Positions 27,138 through 36,101 of a DNA stretch of 64,000 nucleotides are shown in pieces. The position numbers and the translations under genes were made by a program. How positions within the stretch are numbered: position 1 is the first letter of the stretch; each line of letters opens with the position of its first letter. A model generated the notes under the pieces. That model was not told where the DNA came from, ran no database searches, and saw only the letters and a program-made list of their open reading frames with translations. Location of the stretch: the NCBI GenBank assembly GCA_964525935.1, contig CAZGJZ010000006.1, positions 62,001 to 126,000 on the forward strand, given 5' to 3'. The stretch is from UBA2377 sp964525935 (GTDB lineage Bacteria > Verrucomicrobiota > Verrucomicrobiia > Opitutales > Opitutaceae).

Positions 27138-27359
27138 CTATCCGGCAATGCCGAAGACGCTGACATGGGAATGGTCCTGATCGTTTTCTACATGCACCAT
27201 GACGCCCAACTGGCCGCGCGACGTTTGCGGGTTTGGACAAAAACCTCCCGGGACGGGAAAAACGCGAGGTTTAATCCCTTGCCGGCGCCGGCAAAACCAC
27301 GGGTCAGTCCAGCCGCCCAAGTCGAAAATCCGAATCGGCGCGGTGCATTTGACGAGCAT
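27138..27359 (-). pseudogene. GHMP-family sugar kinase remnant, frameshifted and truncated
   Basis: From ATG 27359 the frame reads MLVKCTAPIRIFDLGGWTDP, the start of GHMP sugar kinases (heptose, fucose or galactose type). After PW the same frame becomes unlikely sequence (CRRRQGIKPRVF), but the +1 frame continues with the family pattern, WFAGAGKGLNLAFFPSREVF. The original frame looks plausible again at GVMVHVEND before a stop at 27138. Intact members have about 330 residues; the gap could not hold one. Two compensating frame changes plus truncation indicate decay. It lies between a BY-kinase and a glycosyltransferase, where a nucleotide-sugar kinase would fit. Confidence 0.65.
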
Positions 27360-27390
27360 GTTACAGACCGCTTAGCGCGTCTGGTTGGCT

Positions 27391-29595
27391 TCAGCTTTTG
27401 GATTCATGCTCCCGGTAATATTTTGATCCATAATGGCCGTAGCTCGAGTAGTAGCCAGCCGTGCCCATGCCGGAAGGCATCAGATTCAAGACGACGCCGG
27501 TGACAACGATGCCCGCTTGCGCGATGCGATCCAATATGCGTCGGGCTGCGGGCCGGGCCACGTGATTATATCGGATCACGTAGATCAATTCATCGGCATG
27601 CTCCGCCAGAACGAGGGCGTCGGGAAAAACGCCGGCCGGTGGCGTATCGATGAGAACCAAATCGAATTGTCGGCGCAGGCTCTCAAACAGGGAGCGCACG
27701 GCTTCGGAACCGAGGATTTCCGTGGCCCGCCGGGTGGTCCCTCCGGTGCGCAAGATGTGCAGATTCGGTCCGACGGATACCAAACCCAGGTCGGGATCGC
27801 TCAAAGGATCGGCGGGAATCGGTTGTTTGCCCTCCACCCAACGCAGGATGCCCTGGCTGTTATCGAGCTGGAAGGCGCGGTGTTGGGTGGGGCGCCGGAA
27901 ATCCGTATCGATAAGGAGGGTGCGCACACCGTGCGAGGCGAAGGCTTCGGCGAGGTTGGAGGCGATGAAACTCTTGCCCTCGCTGGGCAGCGTCGACGTC
28001 ACCAGGATGCTCTTGGGCAGATCGATCCCGGAAGTGATCTTGTAATTGGAATAAAGGGAGCGCACGGCCTCGGACGCCACATCGTCCTGCCCGCGGGACA
28101 GGATTTGCGGCAAATTGGCCGAGGGGATTTTTTTGAATTGGGGCAACTCGCCGAGGAGCGAGAGCTTGAGGTAGGACTCCACATCCGCCCAACCGCGGAC
28201 GCGATTGAAGAAGAGCTCAAGTCCGACGGGGTAGGCGACAAACACGCAGAGCCCCAAGGCCAGCAACATGAAGATGATCTTGCGCGTGTCGGGTTCGATC
28301 GGGCTCCCGGGCGCGCTGGCCTCCTCGGCGATGCGCAGGTTGGAGTTTTCCAGCTGGGCCGTGATGGTCGTTTCGTTCAGCCGGTTCAGGAGCTGGGCAT
28401 AGGTGGATCGGTTGGTTTCCGCTTCGCGCCGCAGGACGTTGAATTGGATGGCCATCTGATCCAGGCGAAGGCTCTCCTGCTCGGCAGCGACGAGTTGCGT
28501 CCTCAGATCCTGCTCCTCACGCAGGGCCTTTTCGCGTTGGTTGCGCAGATTGGCCATGGCGACCGTGACGAGTTCGCCCCGCAGCCGTTCCAAGGCTTCG
28601 CGCGAACGCAGATTATCGATCATGGCCGGATGACGCGGGCCATAGCGTTCGCCCATCGTGGCCCGCTGGGCGCGCAACTGGTCGATTTGGGATTGAACCG
28701 ACGCGAGGTTGGAAAACTCGGCGGTGGCGGCGAGTTCCAGTGGATCGGCGCTGTTCCCGAGGATGGCCTCGGCCTGGCTCAGGCGGGCTTCGATGGAGAG
28801 CCGGCGCACCTGTGCACCGGTGACGGTGCTGCTGAGGCTCTTCATCCGGTCGACCACAATGTTGCGGCTTTCGTCGAGGGAGACCATGCCGGTTTTTTCA
28901 CGGTAATCCTGCAGCGCGCGTTCCGAGGCTTCGGCCTTGTTGCGCAAATCCTCCGTTTGGTCCCGGAGAAACGAGATGGCGGAGTTATTGGCGATGGTGT
29001 TGCGGTCGAGCTGGTGCACGATGAATTGCCGGACGAAACGCGTCGCCAGCAAGGCGGCGGACTGGGGGTCCCGATGGCGCACTTTGACCGCAATGAAGAA
29101 CGTGTTGCCCTGACGCTGGGCGCTGGTGTTGCCGGCGAGGAGCCCTTGGAGGACCTTGGCCAATTCCTCCGGCTTGGGCATCGACGCGTCAGCGGCGAGG
29201 TAGGGCCGCCAGATGCGTTGTTGCTCTTCGTTGGAAAAGCTGGAGACCACCCGGCTGACCACCTGCGGACTGGTGATCTGCGCCAGGTAGGTGTTGAACA
29301 TTGCGTCGTTTTGCCCGGCGCCAACCGATTGATCGACCACCTGGGCAATATCGACGATGCGTTCGTTGCGATCGAAGAGGAGCCGGGCCTGGGCTTGATA
29401 AACCTTCGGCTGCCGGAGCAGATACGCGCCCAGCAAAACGCACAAAATCAGGGCGATGACCAGGGCCGTGATGCCGCGCTCCCGAACGCAACGCAGGACA
29501 TCACCCGGGGAGAGGTTGATCAAGTTTCCGGCGGCGATGGAGGGCGCGTGCTTTGGGCCGGTGGCGGGATTTTTTTTACCGGAAGGTGAAGGCAT
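27391..29595 (-). CDS. Second Wzz-type co-polymerase fused to BY-kinase
   Basis: 734 residues. The first membrane segment is near residues 40-60 (ITALVIALILCVLLGAYLL). A periplasmic Wzz region with coiled coils follows, then the conserved Pro-rich zone and a second membrane segment (IIFMLLALGLCVFVAYPVGL). The kinase domain has Walker A TLPSEGKSF (Lys541), Walker A' TLLIDTDFRRPTQHR and Walker B LVLIDTPPAGVFPDA. The C-terminal tyrosine cluster is GYYSSYGHYGSKYY. It differs clearly from the copy at 22154 and is not a recent duplicate. It lies downstream of the Wza-type gene after a 154-base gap. It would control chain length and export by cyclic phosphorylation. Confidence 0.92.
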   Translation of the reverse strand: MPSPSGKKNPATGPKHAPSIAAGNLINLSPGDVLRCVRERGITALVIALILCVLLGAYLLRQPKVYQAQARLLFDRNERIVDIAQVVDQSVGAGQNDAMFNTYLAQITSPQVVSRVVSSFSNEEQQRIWRPYLAADASMPKPEELAKVLQGLLAGNTSAQRQGNTFFIAVKVRHRDPQSAALLATRFVRQFIVHQLDRNTIANNSAISFLRDQTEDLRNKAEASERALQDYREKTGMVSLDESRNIVVDRMKSLSSTVTGAQVRRLSIEARLSQAEAILGNSADPLELAATAEFSNLASVQSQIDQLRAQRATMGERYGPRHPAMIDNLRSREALERLRGELVTVAMANLRNQREKALREEQDLRTQLVAAEQESLRLDQMAIQFNVLRREAETNRSTYAQLLNRLNETTITAQLENSNLRIAEEASAPGSPIEPDTRKIIFMLLALGLCVFVAYPVGLELFFNRVRGWADVESYLKLSLLGELPQFKKIPSANLPQILSRGQDDVASEAVRSLYSNYKITSGIDLPKSILVTSTLPSEGKSFIASNLAEAFASHGVRTLLIDTDFRRPTQHRAFQLDNSQGILRWVEGKQPIPADPLSDPDLGLVSVGPNLHILRTGGTTRRATEILGSEAVRSLFESLRRQFDLVLIDTPPAGVFPDALVLAEHADELIYVIRYNHVARPAARRILDRIAQAGIVVTGVVLNLMPSGMGTAGYYSSYGHYGSKYYREHESKS

Positions 29596-29749
29596 GCGAG
29601 CAATTAAAGTAAATGGAATCGAAGGAGGACGATATACGAAAACGGCACTGGGTTGAACTGAACAAATTGCTTCGAGGGTCCAGTTTGGGGTGATACGCCG
29701 GCTGGCCCGATCCAGGGCAGAAGGCCCGTCACGGCCGGCTGGCTGTCAT

Positions 29750-30343
29750 TTAAAACAGACGTTCCGGGATAAAAATGATGTCCTCGGGCAGGACGTAAAA
29801 CACCTTCTCCTTGCTGCGGCCGGCGATCATGCTTTCCGCGTCCACGGTATAAACTTTTTCCTCACCGGAGACCGGGTCTTTGCGCGTTATGCGCACGTTG
29901 TCGGCCCGGGCGATGCGGGTGAATCCCCCGGCGGCGCTGATGGCCTCGACGATGTTCAGTTTGGCGGTTTCAGGCGGGAGCTCGATTTTTCCTTGTTTGG
30001 AAATCTGGCCGAGCATGGTGATCTCTTTTTTGCTGTATTCGTTGACCTGAAGGGTGATTTGCGGGCGGACGAGAATCTCGCGCTCGATGTAGCTGTTGCT
30101 GATCTTGGCCTCGGCTTCGGCCAAGGTCATGCCGCCGATCTTTACGTCACCCAAAAGGGGCAGATTGATAACGCCCTGCCCGGAAAGGCGCAGCGTGGTA
30201 GACAAATCGGATTCGCCGTAGACCGAGAAACTGACGACATCCTTGGGGAAGAGCCGGTAGGCTTCACCCGTTTCCACCGAGAGATCGGCACCGCAGCAAT
30301 AGAGCGCGGTGCCGAGGAGAAGGAATACCTTCCGCAAGATCAT
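29750..30343 (-). CDS. Wza-type polysaccharide export protein
   Basis: 197 residues from ATG 30343. An N-terminal export signal with a Cys-Cys-Gly site (MILRKVFLLLGTALYCCGAD) may make it a lipoprotein. Then comes the poly-export domain (YRLFPKDVVSFSVYGESDLS, then GDVKIGGMTLAEAEAKI) and an SLBB domain (KEITMLGQISKQGKIELP, then NIVEAISAAGGFTRIARADN). It is shorter than Wza of E. coli and lacks an obvious C-terminal membrane helix, so it may need a separate barrel. The beta-barrel gene immediately upstream (14-base gap) is a candidate. Confidence 0.9.
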   Translation of the reverse strand: MILRKVFLLLGTALYCCGADLSVETGEAYRLFPKDVVSFSVYGESDLSTTLRLSGQGVINLPLLGDVKIGGMTLAEAEAKISNSYIEREILVRPQITLQVNEYSKKEITMLGQISKQGKIELPPETAKLNIVEAISAAGGFTRIARADNVRITRKDPVSGEEKVYTVDAESMIAGRSKEKVFYVLPEDIIFIPERLF

Positions 30344-30357
30344 TCCCGAAGACGTAA

Positions 30358-31503
30358 TCAAAAGGTAGCGTTCAATCCAAGGGACAAAACGGTGCGATCA
30401 TAATCTGCGAGCTGCAGGCTGGAATCGCTGATGCGGTGCGTCACTCCACTGGTGGCACTGAAATGATCGTTGATCCGGTAGTTTAAGGCGGAACCGAAAA
30501 GGAGTGCCCGATCGTTGCGGGTGCCCGGGCCCGGCACTTGGTCGAGCGTGGAGCGGGTCGTGCCGACGTTGCCGGACAGGCTGATCTTTTCGGTCAAAGC
30601 CTGGCGAACCCCGATGGTGACGACCAGCGTGCGGATGGATTCTGCGTTCGCAGTCGTGTCGAAGTTGTTCGATGCGCCGAGCGTGAAGTTGGTCTTTTCC
30701 GAAGCAGCCCAAGACAGGCTGCTGCCGAGCAGCACGGTGCTGTCCGAACCTCCGAGTTCGAAATCACGGTAGACCATACCTGCGCTCACGCTGCCGTTGA
30801 GCTTGGGGCGAAGTTCACCTTCCAAACCAACTGAGATCCGATGATTGTCGCTGCTGGGATCGCTGGCTGCGTTGCTTAGATCGGTCGCCTTTTCCGGACT
30901 AAAATCGTAGGATAGATTTGCCGTGAGCTTCGGCGAATAACGGTAGAGCAAACCGGCGCCGACGCCATAGGACTCGATGCTGTTGTAGCCAGCCGAGTTG
31001 TAGTCGGACACCCGGAACTGGGCATTCACGCGCACGCCGGTTTTTTCGCTGTAGAAATAATCCACGCGCGCATTGCCCCGAAACTCATCGGACTCGGTGC
31101 GGGTCAGCAGCACTTCGTTGGCATCGGTGGTCCGCGCATACCGGAAGCCGGCGGACACAGAACCTTTTTCCGCCCGATCCATGGTGAAATTGGCGTTCAG
31201 GTAAGGATCCAGCGAATCCTGGCCGTTGGTATCGACGAAGGCGATCGATCGCACCCCCAATTCGGCGACGGTGGAGATCATGCCCACTGAGCGACTGTAG
31301 CTCAAGCCCGGCGTGAAGACCATGGACAGGTCGTCCACTTCACTCGAATTGGCGAAGATGTTGGTGTCATATTCCGCATTTACACGGGCAGTGACATTCA
31401 GGGTGCCCCGGGCGACTTTGACCAAGGCGTAGCCTTGGGAGCCAACGCTCAAACAAGCGCCAGCCAGTGCGAGAAGGGATAAACGGCGTCGGGAAAAAAT
31501 CAT
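30358..31503 (-). CDS. Outer-membrane beta-barrel protein, second copy of the type
   Basis: 381 residues with a signal peptide (MIFSRRRLSLLALAGACLSV, then GSQGYA). The start of the mature part, VTARVNAEYDTNIFANSSEV, parallels VRAGVSHDSNIFGAST in the protein at 20949. Beta-hairpin-like alternation runs throughout, and it ends in Phe (LSLGLNATF). It is translationally coupled to the gene upstream, whose stop overlaps this ATG (31500-31503), and closely followed by the Wza-type gene. Probably an outer-membrane component of the exporter. Confidence 0.82.
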   Translation of the reverse strand: MIFSRRRLSLLALAGACLSVGSQGYALVKVARGTLNVTARVNAEYDTNIFANSSEVDDLSMVFTPGLSYSRSVGMISTVAELGVRSIAFVDTNGQDSLDPYLNANFTMDRAEKGSVSAGFRYARTTDANEVLLTRTESDEFRGNARVDYFYSEKTGVRVNAQFRVSDYNSAGYNSIESYGVGAGLLYRYSPKLTANLSYDFSPEKATDLSNAASDPSSDNHRISVGLEGELRPKLNGSVSAGMVYRDFELGGSDSTVLLGSSLSWAASEKTNFTLGASNNFDTTANAESIRTLVVTIGVRQALTEKISLSGNVGTTRSTLDQVPGPGTRNDRALLFGSALNYRINDHFSATSGVTHRISDSSLQLADYDRTVLSLGLNATF

Positions 31504-32084
31504 GGGTTATCGTCGCTGACGATGGTTTCGGTGGGAGGATTGGTGATGTCGTCGGTTTTCTTTTCCTCGACGGCAGCTGGGCCGCCGGTGTCGGTGCGGG
31601 GCGGTAATTGCGTTAGCGGGGTCGTATAGGCGGCAACTGCGGCGGCCAAAACCGGGTCTGCGCCGACATTGGCGAGGGCAGCTTTTACATCGTTGACCGT
31701 ATTGAGCAGGTTGGGGACGGCCGTCGTCGGGATGGACAAGGCGGCGTTGACCGCGCTCTGGGCGACCGCCGTCAGGATGGTCGCCTTCGTTTCGGTCGGG
31801 AGGTTGAGGGCGATGAGGCTATTGACCACAAAGCTGGTCAGAGCCGGGGATTCGGCCGGGAAGGCGGCGATCAAAGCTTCCACGAGCTGTGGCGCCGAGT
31901 CCGGATCCGCGGCGATGGCGGCTTGGATCAATTGTTCGCGATCCGCCGGTGAAGATCTGCGCACGGCATCGACGACCGACTGCACGACAGCCGCCTTCGG
32001 GTTACTGTCAGCGGCGCTGGCGGGAAGCAGGCCGGTCGCCATAAAGGCGAGGGTGAGGTAGGTGAGACGTAGGATGGTTTTCAT
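31500..32084 (-). CDS. Small secreted alpha-helical protein of unknown function
   Basis: 194 residues with a signal peptide (MKTILRLTYLTLAFMATGLL, then PASA). The mature protein consists of short, Ala-rich helical repeats with a recurring pattern, for example LIQAAIAADPDSAPQLVEAL and later IAAFPAESPALTSFVV. An acidic Pro/Thr-rich tail follows (EEKKTDDITNPPTETIVSDD). No catalytic motif is present. The 4-base overlap with the beta-barrel gene suggests the two products work together, perhaps in assembly of the barrel. I do not recognise a named family. Confidence 0.75.
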   Translation of the reverse strand: MKTILRLTYLTLAFMATGLLPASAADSNPKAAVVQSVVDAVRRSSPADREQLIQAAIAADPDSAPQLVEALIAAFPAESPALTSFVVNSLIALNLPTETKATILTAVAQSAVNAALSIPTTAVPNLLNTVNDVKAALANVGADPVLAAAVAAYTTPLTQLPPRTDTGGPAAVEEKKTDDITNPPTETIVSDDNP

Positions 32085-32220
32085 AACTGTATCATGATCA
32101 TGGTGACGAGAGGGAGTTCGACTGCAAGGGCTGACTCAACATAAGGCTGTGAATTCTTGGCAACAAACATTGGAGCGGGCCTGGGGTGTATACCCGGGAC
32201 TCAATGGGAGGGTGGTGGTA

Positions 32221-33624
32221 TTAAATGGCGGTGCGTGGCGGGAAAAAGACCTGCCGGCTGGTTTTCAACATGATCCAGATATCCATCCAGATCGACCAGT
32301 TGCGGATGTATTCCAAATCGAGCTGCACGCGGCCTCGCAGCTGGTCGGGCGAACTCGTAACGCCACGAAAGCCGTTGCATTGGGCCAGGCCGGTAATGCC
32401 AGGCTTGGTGAAGTAGCGCAGCAAGTAGATGTCGAGATCGCGGGAGAATGCATCGCTGTGGGCGAGCAGGTGGGGGCGCGGGCCGACGGTGCTCATTTCG
32501 CCGCGCAATACGTTAATGAACTGAGGGATTTCATCCAGACTGGAACGGCGCAGAAAACGCCCAAATGCATAAATCCGGTCATCATTGGTCGTGGCCTGCC
32601 GGGTGAGGTCTTCTTGTTTCGCATGCATGGTGCGAAACTTGAAGATGCGGAAACGGGTGCGGTTGTGGCCGGTGCGCAGCTGCGAATGAAAAAGCGGCCC
32701 GGGGGACTGGCGCCTTTGCATCAAAGCGACGACTACGGCGAGCGGGGCGAAGATGGTCACGAGCACCACGCTTGCGACCAGAATATCCAGACTGCGCTTT
32801 AGCGCCCGGTTAAGCGGGTCTTCCAATGGCTCGTCCTGGAGCGCGAGAAAGCTGTGTTGCTCATCCTGCACCATCTGGAAGGGGTAGCCGAGTTTGTAAC
32901 CGAAATGATTGTGGATGAGGAGCCGGGTGCCATTGGCCATGCAAAGCCGCAGGAGCGTCTTGGCATCCTGACTGTCGGAGGGCGGCTCAAGCATCACCAC
33001 CTGCATGACACGATGTTCGCTCAAGAGGCGGGCGATATCCGCGAACGTGCCTACCTGGGGAATGGAAGAAATGGCCTCGTCGTCGGGACGATAGGTGACG
33101 TGCCCAAATGGGATTACTCCCAGCCGCCGACTGTGCTCCAGCCAGTTGTCCAAGTGGGGAAAGGCGGCCGGATTGCCCACGACCAAGGTGTTAACGGGTT
33201 GACCGGTAGTATGAAAGAGCTTGGCGATCAATCGCGGCTGATACCGGTTCAAAATCGTAAGCAAGGGCACCAGGCAGGCGATATAGCTGAAAAGAAAAAA
33301 CCGGCTCAGCCCGGGATCCTTGAAAAGCACGACTACACTGAAAATGGTGCCGCAAATAAAGGCGGTCTGGCGCAAGGCGAAGCGGATGGCATCCAAGTGG
33401 CTGATACGAAATTGCGCACCGGGCTCCATGCCGTTGGGCAGGCGAAAATCCGACGTGACCAACATGGCGCCCAGCAAAATGGCCAAAGGATAACTAAAGT
33501 CAGGCAGCAGGGTGGTGAAGCGTATCCCGCTGTGGCTTAGCGAAACCCATAATGCCAGCGCCGCCACTCCCACCAAAAAGCGGTGTAGATTGGCAGTTCC
33601 GGTGTTTCGACGGCTGAGAAGCAT
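32221..33624 (-). CDS. Undecaprenyl-phosphate sugar-phosphate transferase (WbaP/exopolysaccharide initiator type)
   Basis: 467 residues. The N-terminal half has four to five membrane segments and a CoA-binding-like domain (NTLVVGNPAAFPHL). The C-terminal bacterial sugar transferase domain begins RALKRSLDILVASVVLVTIF and contains FKFRTMHA, FLRRSSLDEIPQFINVLRGE, MSTVGPRPHL, YFTKPGITGLAQCNGFRG and LDLEYIRNWSIWMDIWIML. These are the family's catalytic and phosphate-binding motifs. It starts a polysaccharide by moving a hexose-1-phosphate to the lipid carrier. It is the only initiating transferase in the window. It is preceded by an AT-rich region likely to contain its promoter. Confidence 0.93.
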   Translation of the reverse strand: MLLSRRNTGTANLHRFLVGVAALALWVSLSHSGIRFTTLLPDFSYPLAILLGAMLVTSDFRLPNGMEPGAQFRISHLDAIRFALRQTAFICGTIFSVVVLFKDPGLSRFFLFSYIACLVPLLTILNRYQPRLIAKLFHTTGQPVNTLVVGNPAAFPHLDNWLEHSRRLGVIPFGHVTYRPDDEAISSIPQVGTFADIARLLSEHRVMQVVMLEPPSDSQDAKTLLRLCMANGTRLLIHNHFGYKLGYPFQMVQDEQHSFLALQDEPLEDPLNRALKRSLDILVASVVLVTIFAPLAVVVALMQRRQSPGPLFHSQLRTGHNRTRFRIFKFRTMHAKQEDLTRQATTNDDRIYAFGRFLRRSSLDEIPQFINVLRGEMSTVGPRPHLLAHSDAFSRDLDIYLLRYFTKPGITGLAQCNGFRGVTSSPDQLRGRVQLDLEYIRNWSIWMDIWIMLKTSRQVFFPPRTAI

Positions 33625-33872
33625 TATCTATTGAGGCAGAAATTGATGTAGACTGTAACTTGATGTATCGCATCTACACGTGAGCCATATTCGAGCCAAA
33701 ATAATGTAAATACAGGAAAAATTAATACCATCATTATAAATAGGTTATATACCCTATCTATATAAGATGAATATACCTATTTAATCGGACGTGGAGATGC
33801 TTCCCACCGTGCCATGCCGTCTGATCATTGCTGGGTATCAATGATGCCAAGGGCCTGTTGGCTTGTTGCGTG
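33625..33872. promoter_or_regulatory. AT-rich regulatory region upstream of the sugar transferase gene
   Basis: This 248-base gap stands out as an A/T-rich island (strongest at 33690-33790) in GC-rich DNA. It contains the inverted repeat AAATAGGTTATAT (33738-33750) and ATATACCTATTT (33771-33782), and a perfect minus-strand TATAAT at 33738-33733. No clear -35 was found. Because the only gene reading out of it is the minus-strand sugar transferase, it is probably that gene's promoter plus an operator or nucleoid-protein site. Confidence 0.5.
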
Positions 33873-35270
33873 TCAGGCTGAAGCTTCGTCTGGTTGCGAT
33901 GTCCGCCCGATGGTAGCCAGCAGGCTGATCGTCATGAGTAGCACGGCCGAATTATGCAGTGGGAAATCCACCAAGCCATAGAGCAACACCAGGGTGACTC
34001 CACCCGTGGTCCAGCGTTCGAGCGCGCTTTGGGCCGCCCAGCCGCGGCGGATCCTGCCCAGCACGAACCAAAGGAAAAATAAAAATCCGATGATACCGGT
34101 TTCCGCCCCGATTTCAGCCCAGTCATTGTGAGCGTGCATCACCCGGGTGGTGATGCGTCCCTGACTATCCCGCAGATAATCACCGTGGTAACGCGGAAAA
34201 ACATAGCCAAAAGAACCTGCGCCCCAGCCCCACCAAGGGCGGTCAGCAGCCATCCTTAAAGTGTCCTGAGTGAAGCGGAATCGTAATTCCGACTGGCCTG
34301 AAGCCAGACCGTGCCACTGATTTTTCGTGCGCTGCCAGTGCCGCGTCACCGGATTTTTCGTCAGAAACAGGCTGCCCACGACAACAAGCAGAACCAAGCC
34401 TGCGATAACACTCATTTGGATCCACTTGCTGGCGGCGTTCGGTGAGCGACGGGCTTGGAAGATCATGATTCCGAGCTTAACGAGGGCCAGGAGCATCAAA
34501 CCAGAGAAGACGGCCAAGCCGGAGCGAGAGCCGGGCATAGGCAGCGTGATGCCGAACAGCAGGGCGATGCCGAAGCCGGCGATCATCGAGTCAAAAGGGC
34601 CCTTACCCAGTGTCCAGCGACGCAATGCAGAGAAAGAGAAACCCAGAGCGAGCGGGACCATCAGGAATACGACCGCAGCCCAGTGGTTGCGGTAAACGAA
34701 GGACGCAAAGTGATAACCATGCCGGTCCCGGATAAGCCCAAGTATTTCATGTGGGGTCGTGACATGAAAAAAAATGCCGACCAAGGCGACCACGACGCCG
34801 TGGGCCAGCAAGCCGCTCCAAAGCAGCCGGCGGCCCCGCAGGCTAAAGGCAGTCTGGCTCAGCGCTCCGAATAACATAAAGGCCGAGGCCCACGGGAGCA
34901 TGCCTTGGAGCGCGATGGTTCGGTCCAAAGTAGTAGGCAGCCAAGGGATCCATTCCGGTGTTGCCCGCCAGTGTGCGGTGGCTCCAGGAACTGGCTGATG
35001 CGACGGATTAAGCAGGCTGAGTGCAACGAATCCTCCGAAACCCAGTAAGGGAGCAAACGGGGCCCACCGAATGGGCCGGCCTTCGTGGCGAGAGAATATC
35101 CAAGCAACGATGACAGCCAAGGCGGCGAGAGCGGTGAAGGTGGGTGGAGCCCACGGTGCCCGGCCGCCGAATCCCCAGGTGGCCATCGCCACCGTGACGA
35201 GAGCCAGTGCGCTCATGACGATCTCGCTAATCGCCAGCCGTGGAGAGGAAGAGAACGAAGGGGAAAGCAT
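33873..35270 (-). CDS. Wzy-like O-antigen polymerase/ligase family membrane protein
   Basis: 465 residues from ATG 35270; the frame stays open further upstream, but those residues look non-coding. About ten to eleven membrane segments are present. The large periplasmic loop has SELRFRFTQDTLRMAADRPW, then WGWGAGSFGYVFPRYHG and RVMHAHNDWAEIGAETGIIG, the typical Wzy_C (O-antigen ligase) signature with H-X-HN-D. It would polymerise undecaprenyl-linked repeat units or ligate glycans. Convergent regulatory space with the AT-rich region follows. A second Wzy-like gene is at 51711. Confidence 0.88.
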   Translation of the reverse strand: MLSPSFSSSPRLAISEIVMSALALVTVAMATWGFGGRAPWAPPTFTALAALAVIVAWIFSRHEGRPIRWAPFAPLLGFGGFVALSLLNPSHQPVPGATAHWRATPEWIPWLPTTLDRTIALQGMLPWASAFMLFGALSQTAFSLRGRRLLWSGLLAHGVVVALVGIFFHVTTPHEILGLIRDRHGYHFASFVYRNHWAAVVFLMVPLALGFSFSALRRWTLGKGPFDSMIAGFGIALLFGITLPMPGSRSGLAVFSGLMLLALVKLGIMIFQARRSPNAASKWIQMSVIAGLVLLVVVGSLFLTKNPVTRHWQRTKNQWHGLASGQSELRFRFTQDTLRMAADRPWWGWGAGSFGYVFPRYHGDYLRDSQGRITTRVMHAHNDWAEIGAETGIIGFLFFLWFVLGRIRRGWAAQSALERWTTGGVTLVLLYGLVDFPLHNSAVLLMTISLLATIGRTSQPDEASA

Positions 35271-35464
35271 GAGGCGATCGCTATATACAATGCAAACGTG
35301 GGCACGCGGTCGATGGATTAGCAATCCCGATGAACAGTGGCGGGGTTTTCGCATTGCTTGGCTGACGTCATAGCATTTCAGTGCCGGGGTTGCGGTCCGG
35401 TGTCCAGAGGTGGCGCGGACGGTATATAGAGAGAATGTCGGTCCGAGTAATATTCGCCTGCACG

Positions 35465-35485
35465 CGGTCGCTCCGGAAGCGACCG
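35465..35485. promoter_or_regulatory. Stem-loop in the divergent region before the regulator gene
   Basis: CGGTCGCT (35465-35472), loop CCGGA, AGCGACCG (35478-35485), 60 bases before the GbsR-like start. A T run begins only 14 bases later, so it is not a standard terminator. It may be an operator or a leader hairpin in the 274-base divergent space (35271-35544). TATATA near 35280-35285 (minus strand) could be a -10 for the Wzy-like gene. Confidence 0.4.
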
Positions 35486-35544
35486 GGCGAAGCATGTTCA
35501 TTTTTTTCTAAACACACTGAATCAACCTCTGCCGCTCCCGTATA

Positions 35545-36084
35545 ATGGCTCGAAGCACTTCCTCCAAGCGATCCTCGCCCAAGCCGGTTTCGGTTTCCCC
35601 CAGCGCGGGGCTGCTCGCGACCCAAAGGCGGATCACGGAATTATTCGTCTCCGCGGCAGAGGCCATCGGCGTGCCGCGTTCCATCGGGGAGATTTACGGT
35701 GTCATCTTTTCATCCCCCCGGCCGGTGAACTTTCAGGAAATCGTCGAGTGGCTTAATCTCAGCAAGGGCTCGGTGAGTCAGGGATTGAAGGCACTGCGGA
35801 ATTTGGGCGCGATCCGCAAAGCCTATGTGCCGGGTGAGCGGCGGGACTACTTTGAGCCCGAAACCGAACTGCGAAATCTCGTGGCCGGTTTATTGCGAAA
35901 TCGCATCAGCCCTCATCTGGAATTGGGCAAACAGCGACTGGTGCGGATCCAAAAAGAGATCGCAGCTGCCAACGGGATGTCGACGGAGGAAGCCAAGGTC
36001 GTGCGGGCACGGGTGGCCAAGTTGGAAAGCTGGAGCCAGCAAGGGGCGATGCTGTTGCCGCTGATGGCCAAGGTATTGGGGTGA
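35545..36084 (+). CDS. GbsR/MarR-type HTH transcriptional regulator
   Basis: 179 residues. A winged helix-turn-helix lies at about residues 45-105: PRSIGEIYGVIFSSPRPVNF, then EIVEWLNLSKGSVSQGLKAL and a wing with GAIRKAYVPGERRDYFE. A C-terminal helical part follows (probably dimerisation). This arrangement matches GbsR-like members of the MarR superfamily. No Shine-Dalgarno sequence is visible. It is first in the long plus-strand run; its stop overlaps a GTG of the next gene, and the preferred ATG of that gene lies 18 bases on. It is a natural candidate for the locus regulator. Confidence 0.85.
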   Translation: MARSTSSKRSSPKPVSVSPSAGLLATQRRITELFVSAAEAIGVPRSIGEIYGVIFSSPRPVNFQEIVEWLNLSKGSVSQGLKALRNLGAIRKAYVPGERRDYFEPETELRNLVAGLLRNRISPHLELGKQRLVRIQKEIAAANGMSTEEAKVVRARVAKLESWSQQGAMLLPLMAKVLG

Positions 36085-36101
36085 CTCAAATTCAAAGGAA
36101 A

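Noticed and set aside
27433..29589. 718-codon plus-strand frame opposite the second BY-kinase
   Set aside because: It is almost the full length of the minus-strand gene, but the product lacks motifs, while the minus strand has Walker A, A', B and the tyrosine tail.
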